From Comamonadaceae bacterium 2PF (lineage in GTDB: Bacteria > Pseudomonadota > Gammaproteobacteria > Burkholderiales > Burkholderiaceae_C): DNA of 58,035 bases. The stretch is from NCBI GenBank assembly GCA_005502875.1, contig SCMV01000026.1:1-58035 (forward strand), read 5' to 3'. Positions 9,036 through 19,605 of the stretch are shown one piece after another. The notes beneath the pieces are model-generated. The model was not told where the DNA came from. It did no database searches and saw only the letters and a list, made by a program, of their open reading frames with translations. Each line of letters begins with the position of its first letter. Positions within the stretch are counted from its first letter, which is position 1. The translations under genes were made by a program, and so were the position numbers.

Positions 9036-9734
9036 TCATCGGCGAGGCAAGGCCCCCACCACCAGGGTCGGGTCAGGCACCAGGCCCAGCACCACCTTCA
9101 CGGGCCCGAAGCTGCGCCGGTGATGCGGTGTGGCGCCGTGCTCGCGCAGGGCCGCCAGGTGGTCGGCCGTGGGGTAGCCTTTGTGGCCATCGAAGCCATA
9201 TTGGGGGTGGGCCTGGTGCAGCTCGTCGCACAGGCGGTCACGGTGCACCTTGGCCAGGATGGATGCCGCCGAGATGGCCTTGACCTTGGCATCGCCCTTG
9301 ACGATGGCCTGCGCAGGCACCTGCAGCGGGGGCACGCGGTTGCCATCGACCTGCACCAGCGAAGGTTTCAGGCGCAGGCCTTCGACGGCCCGGCGCATGG
9401 CCAGCATGGTGGCGTGCAGGATGTTGAGCTCGTCGATCTCTTCGACCGAGGCCAGCGCGATGCTGCAGCACAGCGCCTTGGCACGGATCTCATCGAACAA
9501 GGCCTCCCGCTGGCGGGCGGTGAGTTTCTTTGAATCGGCCAGGCCGGCGATGGGGTTGAGCTCGTCGAGGATGACGGCTGCGGCCACCACCGGGCCGGCC
9601 AAGGGGCCGCGTCCCGCCTCGTCCACGCCTGCCAGCAGCCCAACGGGCTCGACCGGGCACAGCAGGTCGAGCTGCTGATCGGCGTGCAGGGGGGCCACCG
9701 CCTCAGCGCGCTTCGAGGACTTGCGCGATCGCAT
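9036..9734 (-). CDS. rnhB: Ribonuclease HII
   Basis: RNase HII cleaves RNA in RNA-DNA hybrids and removes single ribonucleotides. The motif [14 protein letters not shown] supplies catalytic Asp38 and Glu39 in the 232-residue reading; DSKKLT and the later [12 protein letters not shown] are also diagnostic. Two starts are possible: ATG at 9734, overlapping lpxB by 32 bp, or GTG at 9698 just after the lpxB stop. Neither has a well-spaced ribosome-binding site, so coupling to lpxB is likely. The lpxB-rnhB order is conserved in proteobacteria. Confidence 0.94.
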   Translation of the reverse strand: MRSRKSSKRAEAVAPLHADQQLDLLCPVEPVGLLAGVDEAGRGPLAGPVVAAAVILDELNPIAGLADSKKLTARQREALFDEIRAKALCCSIALASVEEIDELNILHATMLAMRRAVEGLRLKPSLVQVDGNRVPPLQVPAQAIVKGDAKVKAISAASILAKVHRDRLCDELHQAHPQYGFDGHKGYPTADHLAALREHGATPHHRRSFGPVKVVLGLVPDPTLVVGALPRR

Positions 9735-10854
9735 CGGTGGCGGCCTGGCCGGTGTTGCGGCGCAGGGTGTGGTGAAGATCGAGGAAGCGCTGCTGCACCG
9801 AGGCGCTGCGCGCGGGGTCGTCCAGCCAGGCGAGCACGTCTTTGGCCAATTGCGCCGGGTTGGCGTCGCCTTGCAGGCGCTCGGGCACGACGAAATCGCG
9901 CTCCAGGATGTTGGGCAGCCCGACCCATGGCAGGTAGCCCATGCGCTTCATGATCTGCCAGCTCATGGGGCTGAGCTGGTAGGCAATCACCATGGGACGC
10001 TTGAACAACGCGGCCTCGAGCGTGGCCGTCCCGCTGGCGATGAGGGTGACGTCACACGCGGCCAAGGCCTCGTGCGAGCGGCCATCAAGCAGGGTCAGCG
10101 GGGCATCGGGCGCATGCTCGCGCACCATGGGCTCGACCATCTCGCGCAGGCCGAGCACGACGGGCAACACGAATCGAAGATCAGGGCGTTGCCTGGCGAG
10201 CAAGGCAACGGTCTGGATGAAGCACGGCGCGATGTGCTGGATCTCGCCGCGGCGGCTGCCTGGCAGCACGGCCACCAGTGGCGTTGACTCGCCGATGCCC
10301 AGCGCTGCACGCGCGGACTCGCGCGGCACCTCCAGCGGGATGGTGTCGGCCAGCGGGTGCCCGACGAAGCTCGCGTTGATGCCTGCGTCCTGGTAGATCT
10401 TGGGCTCGAAGGGGAACAGGCAGAGCATGTGGTCCACCGAGCGGTGGATCTTCTTGATGCGCCCGCCACGCCAGGCCCAGATCGATGGGCTGACGAAGTG
10501 CACGGTCTTGACGCCCTGCTCTTTCAGGCGCGCTTCGAGGCCCAGGTTGAAGTCGGGCGCATCGACGCCGATGAACACGTCGGGCCGATCGGCCAGCAGG
10601 CGATCACCCAAGCGGCGGCGGATGGTCCAGATTTCGCGGAAGCGCCGCAGCACCTCCATGTTGAAGCCATGCACCGCGAGCTTCTCATGCGGCCACCATG
10701 CCTCGAAGCCCTGCGCGGCCATCTTCGGCCCACCGATGCCTTGCGAAGTGAGGCCCGGCCAGCGCGCCTTCATGCCACCCAGCAGCAGCCCGGCCAGCAA
10801 GTCGCCGGAGGTTTCACCGGCGACCATGCCGATGCGGGGATCGGACCGACTCAC
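9703..10854 (-). CDS. lpxB: Lipid-A-disaccharide synthase
   Basis: A 383-residue GT19 glycosyltransferase that joins UDP-2,3-diacylglucosamine and lipid X into the lipid A disaccharide at the inner membrane. The start [18 protein letters not shown] is the family N-terminal motif. The middle segment [15 protein letters not shown] and the C-terminal half with [17 protein letters not shown] are characteristic. Twelve bp separate it from lpxA. It follows lpxD-fabZ-lpxA in one operon. Confidence 0.96.
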   Translation of the reverse strand: MSRSDPRIGMVAGETSGDLLAGLLLGGMKARWPGLTSQGIGGPKMAAQGFEAWWPHEKLAVHGFNMEVLRRFREIWTIRRRLGDRLLADRPDVFIGVDAPDFNLGLEARLKEQGVKTVHFVSPSIWAWRGGRIKKIHRSVDHMLCLFPFEPKIYQDAGINASFVGHPLADTIPLEVPRESARAALGIGESTPLVAVLPGSRRGEIQHIAPCFIQTVALLARQRPDLRFVLPVVLGLREMVEPMVREHAPDAPLTLLDGRSHEALAACDVTLIASGTATLEAALFKRPMVIAYQLSPMSWQIMKRMGYLPWVGLPNILERDFVVPERLQGDANPAQLAKDVLAWLDDPARSASVQQRFLDLHHTLRRNTGQAATDAIAQVLEAR

Positions 10855-10866
10855 CTGCCAGCCCTC

Positions 10867-11667
10867 TCAGCGCACGATGCCGCGCTGGGCGTCGGCCAGG
10901 AAGGCCAGCATCTTGTCGATGTCGGCCTTCACGCCTTCGGCGTCGGCTTCGGGCGCGGACTTGAGCGCGGTGATCTCGTCCACCGAAGCGGCCAGCGTCA
11001 GGCCCTTGCGGTAGAGCAGCTTGTACATGGCCTTGAGGTTGGACAGGCGCTCGGGCGAGTAGCCACGGCGGCGAGGGCCCTCCTGGTGCACGTTCTGCGC
11101 TTCGGCCGGGTTGCCAGCGGCCACCACGAACGGCGGCAGGTCTTGCGACAGGCGTGTCTGAAAGCCCAGCATGGCGAAGTCACCGATGCGCACGAACTGG
11201 TGGATGCCGCTGATGCCGCCGATCAGCGTGAAGTTGCCCACCGTGACGTGGCCGGCGAACTGCACCGAGTTGGCGATCACGTTGTGGTCACCGATGACGC
11301 AGTCGTGCGCGACGTGCACGTAGGCCATGATCCAGTTGTCGTGACCAACCTGGGTCACGCCCTTGTCCTGCACCGTGCCGGTGTTGAACGTGGTGAACTC
11401 GCGGATGGTGTTGCGGTCACCGATGATCAGCTGCGTGGGCTCGCCCTTGTACTTCTTGTCCTGCGGGTCGGCGCCCAGCGAAGCGAACTGGAAGACCTTG
11501 TTGTCGCGACCGATGGTGGTCACGCCCTCGATCACGCAGTGAGCGCCGATGCTCGTACCCTCACCGATGCGGACGTTCGGTCCGATCGTGGTGTACGCGC
11601 CCACGCTGACCGAGTCGGCCAACTCGGCCTTGGGGTCGATGATCGCGGTGGGGTGGATGTTCGCCAT
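10867..11667 (-). CDS. lpxA: UDP-N-acetylglucosamine acyltransferase
   Basis: The first enzyme of lipid A synthesis, moving a hydroxyacyl chain from ACP to the 3-OH of UDP-GlcNAc. The 266-residue protein shows the left-handed beta-helix hexapeptide repeats from residue 2 to about 190 (for example IHPTAIIDPKAELADSVSVG) and the catalytic-His region YVHVAHDCVIG. A helical C-terminal domain follows. ATG at 11667, only 4 bp after the fabZ stop. Acyl-chain preference cannot be read by eye. Confidence 0.97.
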   Translation of the reverse strand: MANIHPTAIIDPKAELADSVSVGAYTTIGPNVRIGEGTSIGAHCVIEGVTTIGRDNKVFQFASLGADPQDKKYKGEPTQLIIGDRNTIREFTTFNTGTVQDKGVTQVGHDNWIMAYVHVAHDCVIGDHNVIANSVQFAGHVTVGNFTLIGGISGIHQFVRIGDFAMLGFQTRLSQDLPPFVVAAGNPAEAQNVHQEGPRRRGYSPERLSNLKAMYKLLYRKGLTLAASVDEITALKSAPEADAEGVKADIDKMLAFLADAQRGIVR

Positions 11668-11671
11668 GGGC

Positions 11672-12109
11672 TCAAGCCACCTTGCGCACGGTGCACATCA
11701 GCTCGGCCTCGACGGCGAGCTCTTCGCCGACCATGGCACGGGCCTTGAACTTGTAGATGCCGCCCTTGTTGCGGTCCATGAAGACGTCCAGGAAGAGCTG
11801 GTCACCCGGCTCGACCGGTCGCTTGAAGCGTGCACCGTCGATGCCCACGAAGTAGTAGACCGAGTTCTCGTCGGCGGCGTTGCCCATGGTCTCGAAGGCC
11901 AGCAACGCGGCGGCCTGGGCCAGCGCCTCGAGCATCATCACGCCAGGCATGACCGGGCGCCCCGGGAAGTGCCCCTGGAAGAACGGCTCGTTGATGGTGA
12001 CGTTCTTGAGCGCGCGGATGCGCACGTTCTTTTCAACCTCCAGCACCCGATCCACCATGAGGAAGGGGTAACGGTGCGGGAGCTTGTTGAGGATCTTGTG
12101 GATGTCCAT
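11672..12109 (-). CDS. fabZ: 3-hydroxyacyl-ACP dehydratase FabZ
   Basis: A 145-residue hot-dog-fold dehydratase of fatty acid elongation. The catalytic motif [20 protein letters not shown] gives His47 and Glu61. Its location between lpxD and lpxA is standard and links fatty acid flux to lipid A, since FabZ and LpxA compete for hydroxyacyl-ACP. Its start overlaps the lpxD stop (ATGA), suggesting translational coupling. Confidence 0.97.
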   Translation of the reverse strand: MDIHKILNKLPHRYPFLMVDRVLEVEKNVRIRALKNVTINEPFFQGHFPGRPVMPGVMMLEALAQAAALLAFETMGNAADENSVYYFVGIDGARFKRPVEPGDQLFLDVFMDRNKGGIYKFKARAMVGEELAVEAELMCTVRKVA

Positions 12110-13206
12110 CAGCTTTTCACTTCTTTTTCAAGGGCGCGGATGCGGTCACGCAGGGCGTGCAGCTGTCGCAGGGTCGCGGCGTTCTTTTCCCAGGACGCGT
12201 TGTCATCGAACGGGAAGACGCCGCTGTACTGCCCGGGCTTGAGGATGGAGCGCGAGATCAGCGTGCCCGACGAGACGTGCACGTGGTCTGCCAGCGTCAG
12301 GTGGCCCAGGATCATGCCTGCGCCCCCGACGGTGCAATGTTTGCCGATGCGCGCGCTGCCGGCCACGCCGACGCAGCCGGCCATGGCCGAGTGCTCGCCG
12401 ATGTGCACGTTGTGCGCGATCTGCACCAGGTTGTCGAGCTTGACGCCGTCTTCGATGACGGTGTCATCGAGCGCGCCCCGGTCGACGCAGGTGTTGGCGC
12501 CGAGTTCGACGTCGTTGCCGATGCGCACGGCACCGAGCTGCTCGATCTTTTCCCAGCGGCCCTGGTGCGGAGCGAAGCCGAACCCGTCCGCACCGATGAC
12601 CACGCCGCTGTGGAAGATGCAGCGCTGGCCGATCACGCAATCGAAGCCGATGGTGACGTGCGGCGCCAAGCGCGTGCCGGAGCCAATGCGAGCACGTTCG
12701 CCCACCGTGGTGTGCGAGCCGATGACGACGCCATCGCCGATGACCGCACCGGCCTCGATGACCACCAGCGGACCGATGTGAACGCCCTGCCCGATCACGG
12801 CCTCGGGCGAGACCACCGCGCTGGGGTGGATGCCACTCGCAGGACGCGGACGCACGCGCTCAGCCCACCAACGGGTGACGGCGGCAAAAAAACGATACGG
12901 GTCAGGCGTGACGATGGCTGAGCGCAAGCCTGCGGCATCGGACTGCACGGCTGGGCTGATGATCACGCAGGCGGCTTGCGTGTCGGCCAACTGGCTGCGG
13001 TACTTCGGGTTGGAGAGGAAAGACAGCGTGCCTGGCTCTTGGGTGTCCAGCGGGCCGATGTGGCGGATGACCGTGTCGGCATCGCCCCGGATCTCGGCCT
13101 CGAAACCACCTGCGGCCTCGTCTGCCAGCGCCTTGACCAATTCGCCGAGCGTGGTGCTCAACTTCTTGGTGGCGGCGGCTTGGGCGTTCGCATGCGACGC
13201 GTTCAC
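12109..13206 (-). CDS. lpxD: UDP-3-O-acylglucosamine N-acyltransferase
   Basis: The third lipid A enzyme, N-acylating UDP-3-O-acylglucosamine. 365 residues: an N-terminal uridine-binding domain (about 20-125, with [13 protein letters not shown]) and a left-handed beta-helix of hexapeptide repeats (about 125-320, with IGANTC-type and [12 protein letters not shown] segments), then a C-terminal helix. The start is a GTG whose last bases form the skp stop (GTGA overlap), so translation is probably coupled to skp. A downstream start would cut the N-terminal domain little, but the overlap favours 13206. Confidence 0.95.
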   Translation of the reverse strand: MNASHANAQAAATKKLSTTLGELVKALADEAAGGFEAEIRGDADTVIRHIGPLDTQEPGTLSFLSNPKYRSQLADTQAACVIISPAVQSDAAGLRSAIVTPDPYRFFAAVTRWWAERVRPRPASGIHPSAVVSPEAVIGQGVHIGPLVVIEAGAVIGDGVVIGSHTTVGERARIGSGTRLAPHVTIGFDCVIGQRCIFHSGVVIGADGFGFAPHQGRWEKIEQLGAVRIGNDVELGANTCVDRGALDDTVIEDGVKLDNLVQIAHNVHIGEHSAMAGCVGVAGSARIGKHCTVGGAGMILGHLTLADHVHVSSGTLISRSILKPGQYSGVFPFDDNASWEKNAATLRQLHALRDRIRALEKEVKS

Positions 13207-13712
13207 TTGCCTGACCCGGCGTTCATCGACTTGATGACCTTGTCGGTGATGTCGACCCGGGGGCCGGCAAACACCGCTTCTTGAACGATCAGGTCGTACT
13301 TGTCCTGGTCGAAGATCAGCTTGACCACCCGGTTGGCTTTTTCAAGCACCGACGCCAGCTCTTCGTTCTTGCGCTGGTTGAGGTCTTCCTGGAACTCGCG
13401 GCGCTTGCGTTGCAGCTCGCGATCCTGATCCACCAACTCTCGCTGGCGGCGCACCCGTTCGGACTCACTCAGCGAGGCCGTCTCCCTGTCAAAGCGATCG
13501 GACGCGGCCTTCAGGCGCGCTTCGCTGTCAAGCAGCTCTTTTTCCCGCTTGGTGAACTCGCCTTCGAGCTTGGCCTGAGCGGCCTTGGCCATGGCGGCGT
13601 CACGCAGGACGCGGTCGAGGTTCACGAAGCCGATCTTGAGCTCCTGAGCCGAGACCGCTGCCGCGCAGCTCAGCGCAGCGATGGCCACCAAGGTCTTGAA
13701 GGTCGAAGTCAT
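13203..13712 (-). CDS. skp: Periplasmic chaperone Skp/OmpH
   Basis: A 169-residue secreted protein. An N-terminal signal peptide (about 1-22, ending AVSA) is followed by [15 protein letters not shown] and a long charged coiled coil (about 40-130, rich in Glu, Lys and Arg) that forms the Skp tentacles. Skp holds unfolded outer-membrane proteins on the way to BamA, whose gene ends or begins right next door: skp starts 2 bp after the bamA stop. It sits between bamA and lpxD, as in most proteobacteria. Confidence 0.94.
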   Translation of the reverse strand: MTSTFKTLVAIAALSCAAAVSAQELKIGFVNLDRVLRDAAMAKAAQAKLEGEFTKREKELLDSEARLKAASDRFDRETASLSESERVRRQRELVDQDRELQRKRREFQEDLNQRKNEELASVLEKANRVVKLIFDQDKYDLIVQEAVFAGPRVDITDKVIKSMNAGSGK

Positions 13713-13714
13713 GG

Positions 13715-16015
13715 TCAGAAAGCCGTGCCGATCTGGAACTGGAGTTGCTGAATTTTATCTTGGCTGAAGGAGCGGATGGGCTTGCCATAACTCAGCTTGA
13801 GCGGCCCCACCGGCGAAATCCAGCTGATGCCCACGCCAGCCGAGGCGCGCAGGTCGTCGAGCTTCACCTTGTCGTCCTCACCCCAGACGTTGCCAGCGTC
13901 CATGAAGCCGAACAGGCGCAGGGTGCGGTCGTTGCCCGCGCCGGGGAACGGGACGTACAGCTCGGCGTTGAGGTTCACGCGCTTGTTGCCGCCGATGTAG
14001 GCGCCTTCGATGTCGATCGGACCCAAGGAGCTTTGCTCGAAGCCGCGCACAGAGCCCAGGCCACCGCCGAAGAAGTTCTTGAACACGGGGTAAGGCTTGC
14101 CTTGCAAACCCACGCCATAGCCCACCTCGGCACGCAGGCCCAGGGTGAAGCGGTTGCTCAAGGGGATGTATTGCTGGCCTTCGAGGTCGGTGCGCAGGTA
14201 GCGGGTGTCACCCAGCAGGCCGCTTTCGAAGTTGACACGCTGGTAACGCCCGGTCGTCGGCACGATGACGCTGTCACGGGCATCGCGGGCCCAGCCCACG
14301 GTCAGAGGCACCGAGGTCACGCGGTCACCGAAGGTGTCGCGGAAGAGCCGGTAGCTCACCGGCAAGCCCAGGTCTCCCTTGATGGCCGTTTGCTCCACGC
14401 CCAGGCCGAAAAAGACGGTGTCGAACTCGGTGAACGGCACACCGAAACGCACGGCGCCACCGATGGTCTCGATCTTGTAGTCACCGCCTTGGCTGTTGAG
14501 CGGTCGCGAGTTGCGCAGGAAGACGTCGTAGGAGCGGGAGATGCCGTCATCGGTGAAATACGGGTCGACCGTGCTCAGCACGATCGCGCGGTTGTACTTG
14601 CTGGTGTTGAGCTCGATGCCCAGGTAGTTGCCCGAGCCGAAGACGTTGTCCTGTTTGATCGAGGCCGACAGCGTGAGCTTTTCCGCCGTCGAGAAGCCTG
14701 CCCCCAGCATCAGGTTGCCGGTGGGCTTTTCCTCGACCGCAACCGTCAGGTCGACCTGGTCAACCGTGCCGGGCACTTCAACGGTTTCGACGTTGACGTT
14801 TTTGAAGTAACCCAGGCGGTCAACGCGGTCGCGCGAGAGCTTGATTTTCTGGCCGTCGTACCAGGCCGATTCGAACTGACGGAACTCGCGGCGCACGACC
14901 TCGTCACGGGTGCGGGAGTTGCCCGCCACGTTGACGCGACGCACATAGATGCGGCGCTGAGGCTGTGCCACGAGGTTGATGACGGCCTGCCCCTTTTCAC
15001 GATCGAGTTCCGGGCGAACATCGACCCGGGCAAAGGCGTAGCCATACTGCGCGAAGCGGTCCGTGAAGGCCTTGACCGTGGACGCGACCTGGTCGGCCTT
15101 GTAGGCCTCGCCGGCATCGATGGTCACCAGCTTGCGGAAGGTGGCCTCCTTGCCGAGGTAGTCGCCGTCCAGCTTGACGGCCGTGACGGTGTAGGCCGGG
15201 CCTTCGTTGACGTTGATCACCAGCTCGATGTCCTGCTTGTCCGGCGAAATGGCAACCTGCGCGGACTCGATGCGGAACTCCAGGTAGCCCCGGTTGAGGT
15301 AGTAGGACTTCAGGGTTTCGAGGTCGGCATTGAACTTGGCACGCGAGTACTGATCCGACTTGGTGTACCAGGTCAGCCACCCTCCGGTGGTCAGGTCCAT
15401 CTGCGACAGCAGGGTGCTTTCGCTGAAAGCCTGGTTGCCCGTGATGCGGATGGCCTTGATCTTGGTGATCTCACCTTCCGTGACGGTGAAGGTCACGTTG
15501 ACGCGGTTGCGCTCGGTGGGCGTGATCGTGGTGACGATCTCTGCGGCATACAGACTGCGAGTGAGGTACTGGCGCTTGAGTTCCTGCTCGGCGCGGTCGG
15601 CCAGGGCGCGGTCAAAGGGCTGTCCCTCGGAGATGCCGACGTCCTTGAGCGCCTTCAGCAGGGCTTCCTTGTCAAACTCCTTGGTGCCAACGAACTCAAC
15701 GCGGGCGATCGCGGGGCGCTCTTCAACGATGACCACCACCACCTTGCCATCGATCTCGATGCGCACGTCCTTGAACAGGCCCGTGGCGAAAAGCGAGCGC
15801 AGACCGGCAGAGCCCTTGTCATCGGTGTAGGTGTCGCCCACCCGGAACGGCAGCGACGCGAAGACGGTGCCAGCATCGGCACGCTGCAGGCCTTCGACGC
15901 GGATGTCCTTGAGGACAAAGGGCTCGACGGCCCAAGCCGACTGGAACAGGGAGGTCGCCAGCAAGGCGGCAAGCAGGGTCGGCTTGAGGCGGACAGCGGT
16001 CATGGAGATGGGCAT
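13715..16015 (-). CDS. bamA: Outer membrane protein assembly factor BamA
   Basis: The central pore of the BAM complex that folds beta-barrel proteins into the outer membrane. About 766 residues. A signal peptide (about 1-29, ending SAWA) leads to five POTRA domains (about 30-420, opening VLKDIRVEGLQRADAGTVF) and a 16-strand barrel. The barrel has the lid-loop motif VRGFEQ and ends with an aromatic residue (Phe), the usual BAM signal. The frame is open to a TTG at 16039, but ATG at 16015 (or 16003, starting MTAVRLK) places the signal peptide properly. rseP ends 10 bp upstream. Confidence 0.96.
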   Translation of the reverse strand: MPISMTAVRLKPTLLAALLATSLFQSAWAVEPFVLKDIRVEGLQRADAGTVFASLPFRVGDTYTDDKGSAGLRSLFATGLFKDVRIEIDGKVVVVIVEERPAIARVEFVGTKEFDKEALLKALKDVGISEGQPFDRALADRAEQELKRQYLTRSLYAAEIVTTITPTERNRVNVTFTVTEGEITKIKAIRITGNQAFSESTLLSQMDLTTGGWLTWYTKSDQYSRAKFNADLETLKSYYLNRGYLEFRIESAQVAISPDKQDIELVINVNEGPAYTVTAVKLDGDYLGKEATFRKLVTIDAGEAYKADQVASTVKAFTDRFAQYGYAFARVDVRPELDREKGQAVINLVAQPQRRIYVRRVNVAGNSRTRDEVVRREFRQFESAWYDGQKIKLSRDRVDRLGYFKNVNVETVEVPGTVDQVDLTVAVEEKPTGNLMLGAGFSTAEKLTLSASIKQDNVFGSGNYLGIELNTSKYNRAIVLSTVDPYFTDDGISRSYDVFLRNSRPLNSQGGDYKIETIGGAVRFGVPFTEFDTVFFGLGVEQTAIKGDLGLPVSYRLFRDTFGDRVTSVPLTVGWARDARDSVIVPTTGRYQRVNFESGLLGDTRYLRTDLEGQQYIPLSNRFTLGLRAEVGYGVGLQGKPYPVFKNFFGGGLGSVRGFEQSSLGPIDIEGAYIGGNKRVNLNAELYVPFPGAGNDRTLRLFGFMDAGNVWGEDDKVKLDDLRASAGVGISWISPVGPLKLSYGKPIRSFSQDKIQQLQFQIGTAF

Positions 16016-16025
16016 GCGTTGAAGA

Positions 16026-17444
16026 TCAGTTCGCGCCAAGCAGTCGCGCGAAGTCGTTGTACAGGGCCAGGGACATCATCAGGAGCATGACGGCGACGCC
16101 ACCTCGCTGGAGCCTTTCGAGCCAACGCTCGGAAACCGGGCGGCCCGTGATGCCTTCGAAAAGATAATACATGAGGTGCCCGCCATCCAGGACTGGCAAA
16201 GGCAGCAGGTTCAACACCCCCAGGCTGACGCTGACCAGGGCCAGGAAACCCACGTAGTAGACCCAACCCAGCTCGGCCGAACGCCCGGCGTAATCGGCAA
16301 TGGTGATGGGGCCGCTGAGGTTCTTGATCGAGGCCTCGCCGATCAGCATCTTGCCCAACATCTCAAGGCTGAGGGTCGCGACGTCCCAGGTCTTGGACAG
16401 CGCCCTGACGAAGCCATCAACAGGTCCGTGTTGAACCGTCACGGTGGCGGCAGGCGAGCCAAGTGCCGCCTCGATGCGCGGCAAGCGTTGGCCCTGCACG
16501 TCTTTCATCACGGGCTGCACCACGACATCGAAGCTGCGACCTTCGCGTTCAACGTGGAAAGTCAATGCCTGAGGCTGGCCATCGACGGCGCTCTGGCGGA
16601 TCGCCTGGCGCAACTGGCCGGCATCCTGGATCGGGTGGCCGTTGAGGCTGAGCACTCGGTCCCCCTCCTTGAGCCCACTGCGCTGGGCCGGGCCATCGGG
16701 CACCAACTGAGCCACGAGCGGCTCAGCATAGGGGCCACTCAGGCCCAGCTTCTCGAGCAGCCCGCCATCGACTTCGGCGGCGGGGATGCGGCTCACAGGC
16801 AGGCTCAGCTCGCGTTCACCAGAAGGCGAGGCCTGCTCCGACGTGCGCGTGACCACACGCAGGCGCACATCGCTGCCCTGCACCGCAGCTCGGGTGAACC
16901 ACCACTGCAGGTCTGTCATCGATCGAACGGCAACCCAGCCTCCGTCGGCTTGCGTCGCATCACCCGATGTGTCCTTGCCAGCGCCCTTGATCTGCACCGC
17001 GACGACCTCGTCACGCGAGCGCAAGCCCGCCTCGGCAGCCAGGCTGCCAGGGCGTGGCTCGGCCACCCAGGGGCGGATTTCTTCGACGCCTGCCCAGTTG
17101 ACACAGGCGTACAGCAGCACGGCCAACACGAGGTTGGCCAGCGGACCGGCGGCGACGATGAACGCGCGCTGCGGCAGAGGCTTCTGGTTGAAGGCACGGT
17201 GGCGCTCGGCCGAGTCGACCCGCCCTTCCCGCTCGTCGAGCATCTTCACGTACCCACCCAGCGGCAACGCGGAGACGACGAATTCGGTCTCACCCCGGGT
17301 GCGCGACCACAACACGCGGCCGAAACCCACGGAGAAGCGCAAAACCTTGACGTCGCACGCCACCGCCGCGCGGTAGTGTCCCCACTCGTGGATGACAACG
17401 AGCACCCCGATGGTGACCAGGAAAGCCAGGACGGTCATGAGCAT
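16026..17444 (-). CDS. rseP: Site-2 intramembrane zinc metalloprotease RseP
   Basis: An M50 protease that cuts anti-sigma factor RseA within the membrane and clears remnant signal peptides. 472 residues. The zinc site HEWGH is at 19-23 in the first membrane helix, with the third ligand in the C-terminal motif NLLPLPVLDGGHL. Two PDZ domains lie between (the second near LVPDGPAQRSGLKEGDRVLSLNG). C-terminal membrane helices are clear. Sits between dxr and bamA, its classic position, and so links the sigma-E response to barrel assembly. Confidence 0.96.
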   Translation of the reverse strand: MLMTVLAFLVTIGVLVVIHEWGHYRAAVACDVKVLRFSVGFGRVLWSRTRGETEFVVSALPLGGYVKMLDEREGRVDSAERHRAFNQKPLPQRAFIVAAGPLANLVLAVLLYACVNWAGVEEIRPWVAEPRPGSLAAEAGLRSRDEVVAVQIKGAGKDTSGDATQADGGWVAVRSMTDLQWWFTRAAVQGSDVRLRVVTRTSEQASPSGERELSLPVSRIPAAEVDGGLLEKLGLSGPYAEPLVAQLVPDGPAQRSGLKEGDRVLSLNGHPIQDAGQLRQAIRQSAVDGQPQALTFHVEREGRSFDVVVQPVMKDVQGQRLPRIEAALGSPAATVTVQHGPVDGFVRALSKTWDVATLSLEMLGKMLIGEASIKNLSGPITIADYAGRSAELGWVYYVGFLALVSVSLGVLNLLPLPVLDGGHLMYYLFEGITGRPVSERWLERLQRGGVAVMLLMMSLALYNDFARLLGAN

Positions 17445-17485
17445 GATGCTTCTCCGGAGCGCGTCGAACTCGACACGCCTTGAAC

Positions 17486-18694
17486 TCAGTCAGGCCGGCA
17501 GCCGGCGACAACGCCAACAGCCACGCGTCGGGCCTCGGCGTCAAGCGCCAGCAGCCCAGCCACCGATTCTGCCGCGCTCGAGGGCACATTGCACCGCGCC
17601 AATGTTTCTTCGTTGACGCGATGGATCTGGTCGAAGCGGACACGCCCCTGCAGGAACGCCTCCACCGCGACTTCGTTGGCCGCATTGAGCACGCAGGTGT
17701 GACCGGGCGCCGAGCGCAACGTGTGCCAGGCCAGCTGCAGCCCCGGGTAACGCTGGTTGTCCGGCGCATCGAACGTCAAGGCCCCGAGCTTCAAGAAATC
17801 CAGCAACTCGGCCCCGGACTCGATGCGCTCGGGCCAGGACAAGCCGTAGGCAATCGGCACGCGCATGTCGGGCGTGCCCAGTTGCGCCAGCACCGAGCGG
17901 TCACGGCACACGACCATCGAGTGCACGATGCTTTGTGGGTGGATGACCACCCGGATCTGATCGGGCGTGAGGTCGAACAACCACCGGGCTTCGATGACCT
18001 CCAACGCCTTGTTCATCATCGTGGCCGAATCGACCGAGATCTTGCGCCCCATGACCCAATTCGGGTGGGCGCAAGCCTGCTCGGGCGTGATCTGGGCGAA
18101 AGTGGCCGGATCACGCTGGCGGAACGGTCCACCTGAAGCGGTCAGCACGATGTGGTCGATGCGACGCGACCAGGTGGAAGGGTCTTCGGGCAGGCATTGA
18201 AAGATGGCCGAGTGCTCGCTGTCGATGGGCACCAGCGTCGCACCACCTTCGCGCACCGCCCTCATGAACAGCGCGCCACCGACGACCAGCGCCTCTTTGT
18301 TGGCCAGCAACAGGCGCTTGCCGGCGCGGGCCGCAGCCAGGCAAGGCGGCAGACCCGCCGCACCCACGATCGCCCCCATGACGATGTCGACATCCGGGTG
18401 CGCCGCCACGTCCACCAACGCCGCCTCGCCATCGAGCACCTCGGTGGGCAGACCGCAATCGCGCACGGCCTCGCGCAGGCGAGCCGCAGACGGCGCATCC
18501 GACATCACGGCGTAGCGCGGGCGCCAGCGCTGGCACTGAGCCAGCAGCTCGGGCACGCGGCTCGCGCCGGTCAGCGCGAACACCTCGAAACGATCCGGGT
18601 GACGCCCGATGACATCGAGCGTGTTGGTGCCGATCGAGCCCGTCGCACCCAGGACGCAGACGCGCAAGCGGTTGGAGTCGGCGCGGTCAACCAT
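17486..18694 (-). CDS. dxr: 1-deoxy-D-xylulose 5-phosphate reductoisomerase
   Basis: The committed step of the MEP isoprenoid pathway: DXP to MEP with NADPH and a divalent metal. 402 residues. The NADPH-binding motif GATGSIG is at 16-22, followed by [12 protein letters not shown], the metal site region [12 protein letters not shown] and the conserved [10 protein letters not shown]. Works with ispG, also in this window, to supply UppS with precursors. Its start overlaps the cdsA stop by 8 bp. Confidence 0.96.
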   Translation of the reverse strand: MVDRADSNRLRVCVLGATGSIGTNTLDVIGRHPDRFEVFALTGASRVPELLAQCQRWRPRYAVMSDAPSAARLREAVRDCGLPTEVLDGEAALVDVAAHPDVDIVMGAIVGAAGLPPCLAAARAGKRLLLANKEALVVGGALFMRAVREGGATLVPIDSEHSAIFQCLPEDPSTWSRRIDHIVLTASGGPFRQRDPATFAQITPEQACAHPNWVMGRKISVDSATMMNKALEVIEARWLFDLTPDQIRVVIHPQSIVHSMVVCRDRSVLAQLGTPDMRVPIAYGLSWPERIESGAELLDFLKLGALTFDAPDNQRYPGLQLAWHTLRSAPGHTCVLNAANEVAVEAFLQGRVRFDQIHRVNEETLARCNVPSSAAESVAGLLALDAEARRVAVGVVAGCRPD

Positions 18695-19601
18695 GGCACA
18701 GGCTCAGCAAAGCGATGGACACCGGCAGCACCGGCAGCAAGGCATCGACGCGATCGAGCACGCCCCCATGACCTGGCAGCAGCTGGCTGCTGTCCTTGGC
18801 CCCGGCCTGGCGCTTGACCAGCGATTCAAACAGGTCTCCGACCACGCTCAGCCCCGTCAGGGCCAGCAGAGCGGCAACCATGCCCGGCCAGCCCAGGCCC
18901 CACAGCAAGCGGCTGTAAAGGCTCGGCGAATCAACACCGATGTGCTGATCGGCCCACAGCCAACCCGCCGCCAGCAGCAGCACGGTCAGCGCGCCAGCCA
19001 CCACGCCCTCCCAGCTTTTGCCAGGACTGATGGACGGCGCCAGTTTGCGGCGACCGAAGGCTCGGCCGCCGAAGTAGGCGCCAATGTCAGCCGCCCACAC
19101 CAGACAGAACACCGACAGCATGTGGTTCAGGCCCTGGGCCTTGCTCTCGACGAGGGCCATCCAGGCAACCACGAGCAAAGCCAGGCCCAGCAGGCGGCGC
19201 AGCCACTCGGGGATGGCTTTCCAGTGGGTGGGACCAAAACGCAGCGCCAAAGCGCCGCCCACCACCCACGCCAGGGCAGCGCCCCACCAGATGGCCGCCG
19301 GCGCACGGAACCCAAGCAATGCATGACCGGCTTCGTGAACATGGGGCTCAAGCGGCGAAGAGGAGTCCGCCCACAAGGGCAGGTGAAAACGATGGGCCAC
19401 GTAGACGCAGGCACCCGCCACGGCGGCCCCCAGCAACGCCGCGCGCAAACCGGGCGCCTCGTTGAGGCGAGACCATTCCCAGCCAGCTGCCGAGATGAAA
19501 ACCAGGGTGAGCAGCGCGAAAGGCCAAGCGGCGTCCGCCACCAAGGTGGGCAGCAAGATGGCCACCAGGATCAGCGCGGTGATGACACGTTGTTTGAGCA
19601 T
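18687..19601 (-). CDS. cdsA: Phosphatidate cytidylyltransferase (CDP-diglyceride synthase)
   Basis: Makes CDP-diacylglycerol, the precursor of all phospholipids, in the inner membrane. 304 residues from ATG 19601 ([18 protein letters not shown]); the frame is open upstream into uppS but that part is not conserved. About eight hydrophobic segments are visible, and the C-terminal region holds the family signature around [12 protein letters not shown] and [14 protein letters not shown] with the metal-binding Asp. Between uppS (4 bp away) and dxr (8-bp overlap). Confidence 0.94.
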   Translation of the reverse strand: MLKQRVITALILVAILLPTLVADAAWPFALLTLVFISAAGWEWSRLNEAPGLRAALLGAAVAGACVYVAHRFHLPLWADSSSPLEPHVHEAGHALLGFRAPAAIWWGAALAWVVGGALALRFGPTHWKAIPEWLRRLLGLALLVVAWMALVESKAQGLNHMLSVFCLVWAADIGAYFGGRAFGRRKLAPSISPGKSWEGVVAGALTVLLLAAGWLWADQHIGVDSPSLYSRLLWGLGWPGMVAALLALTGLSVVGDLFESLVKRQAGAKDSSQLLPGHGGVLDRVDALLPVLPVSIALLSLCHG

Positions 19602-19605
19602 GCTT

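Noticed and set aside
13745..16090. A 781-codon plus-strand open frame opposite bamA
   Set aside because: Pure shadow of bamA codon structure, without domain, ribosome-binding site or signal.
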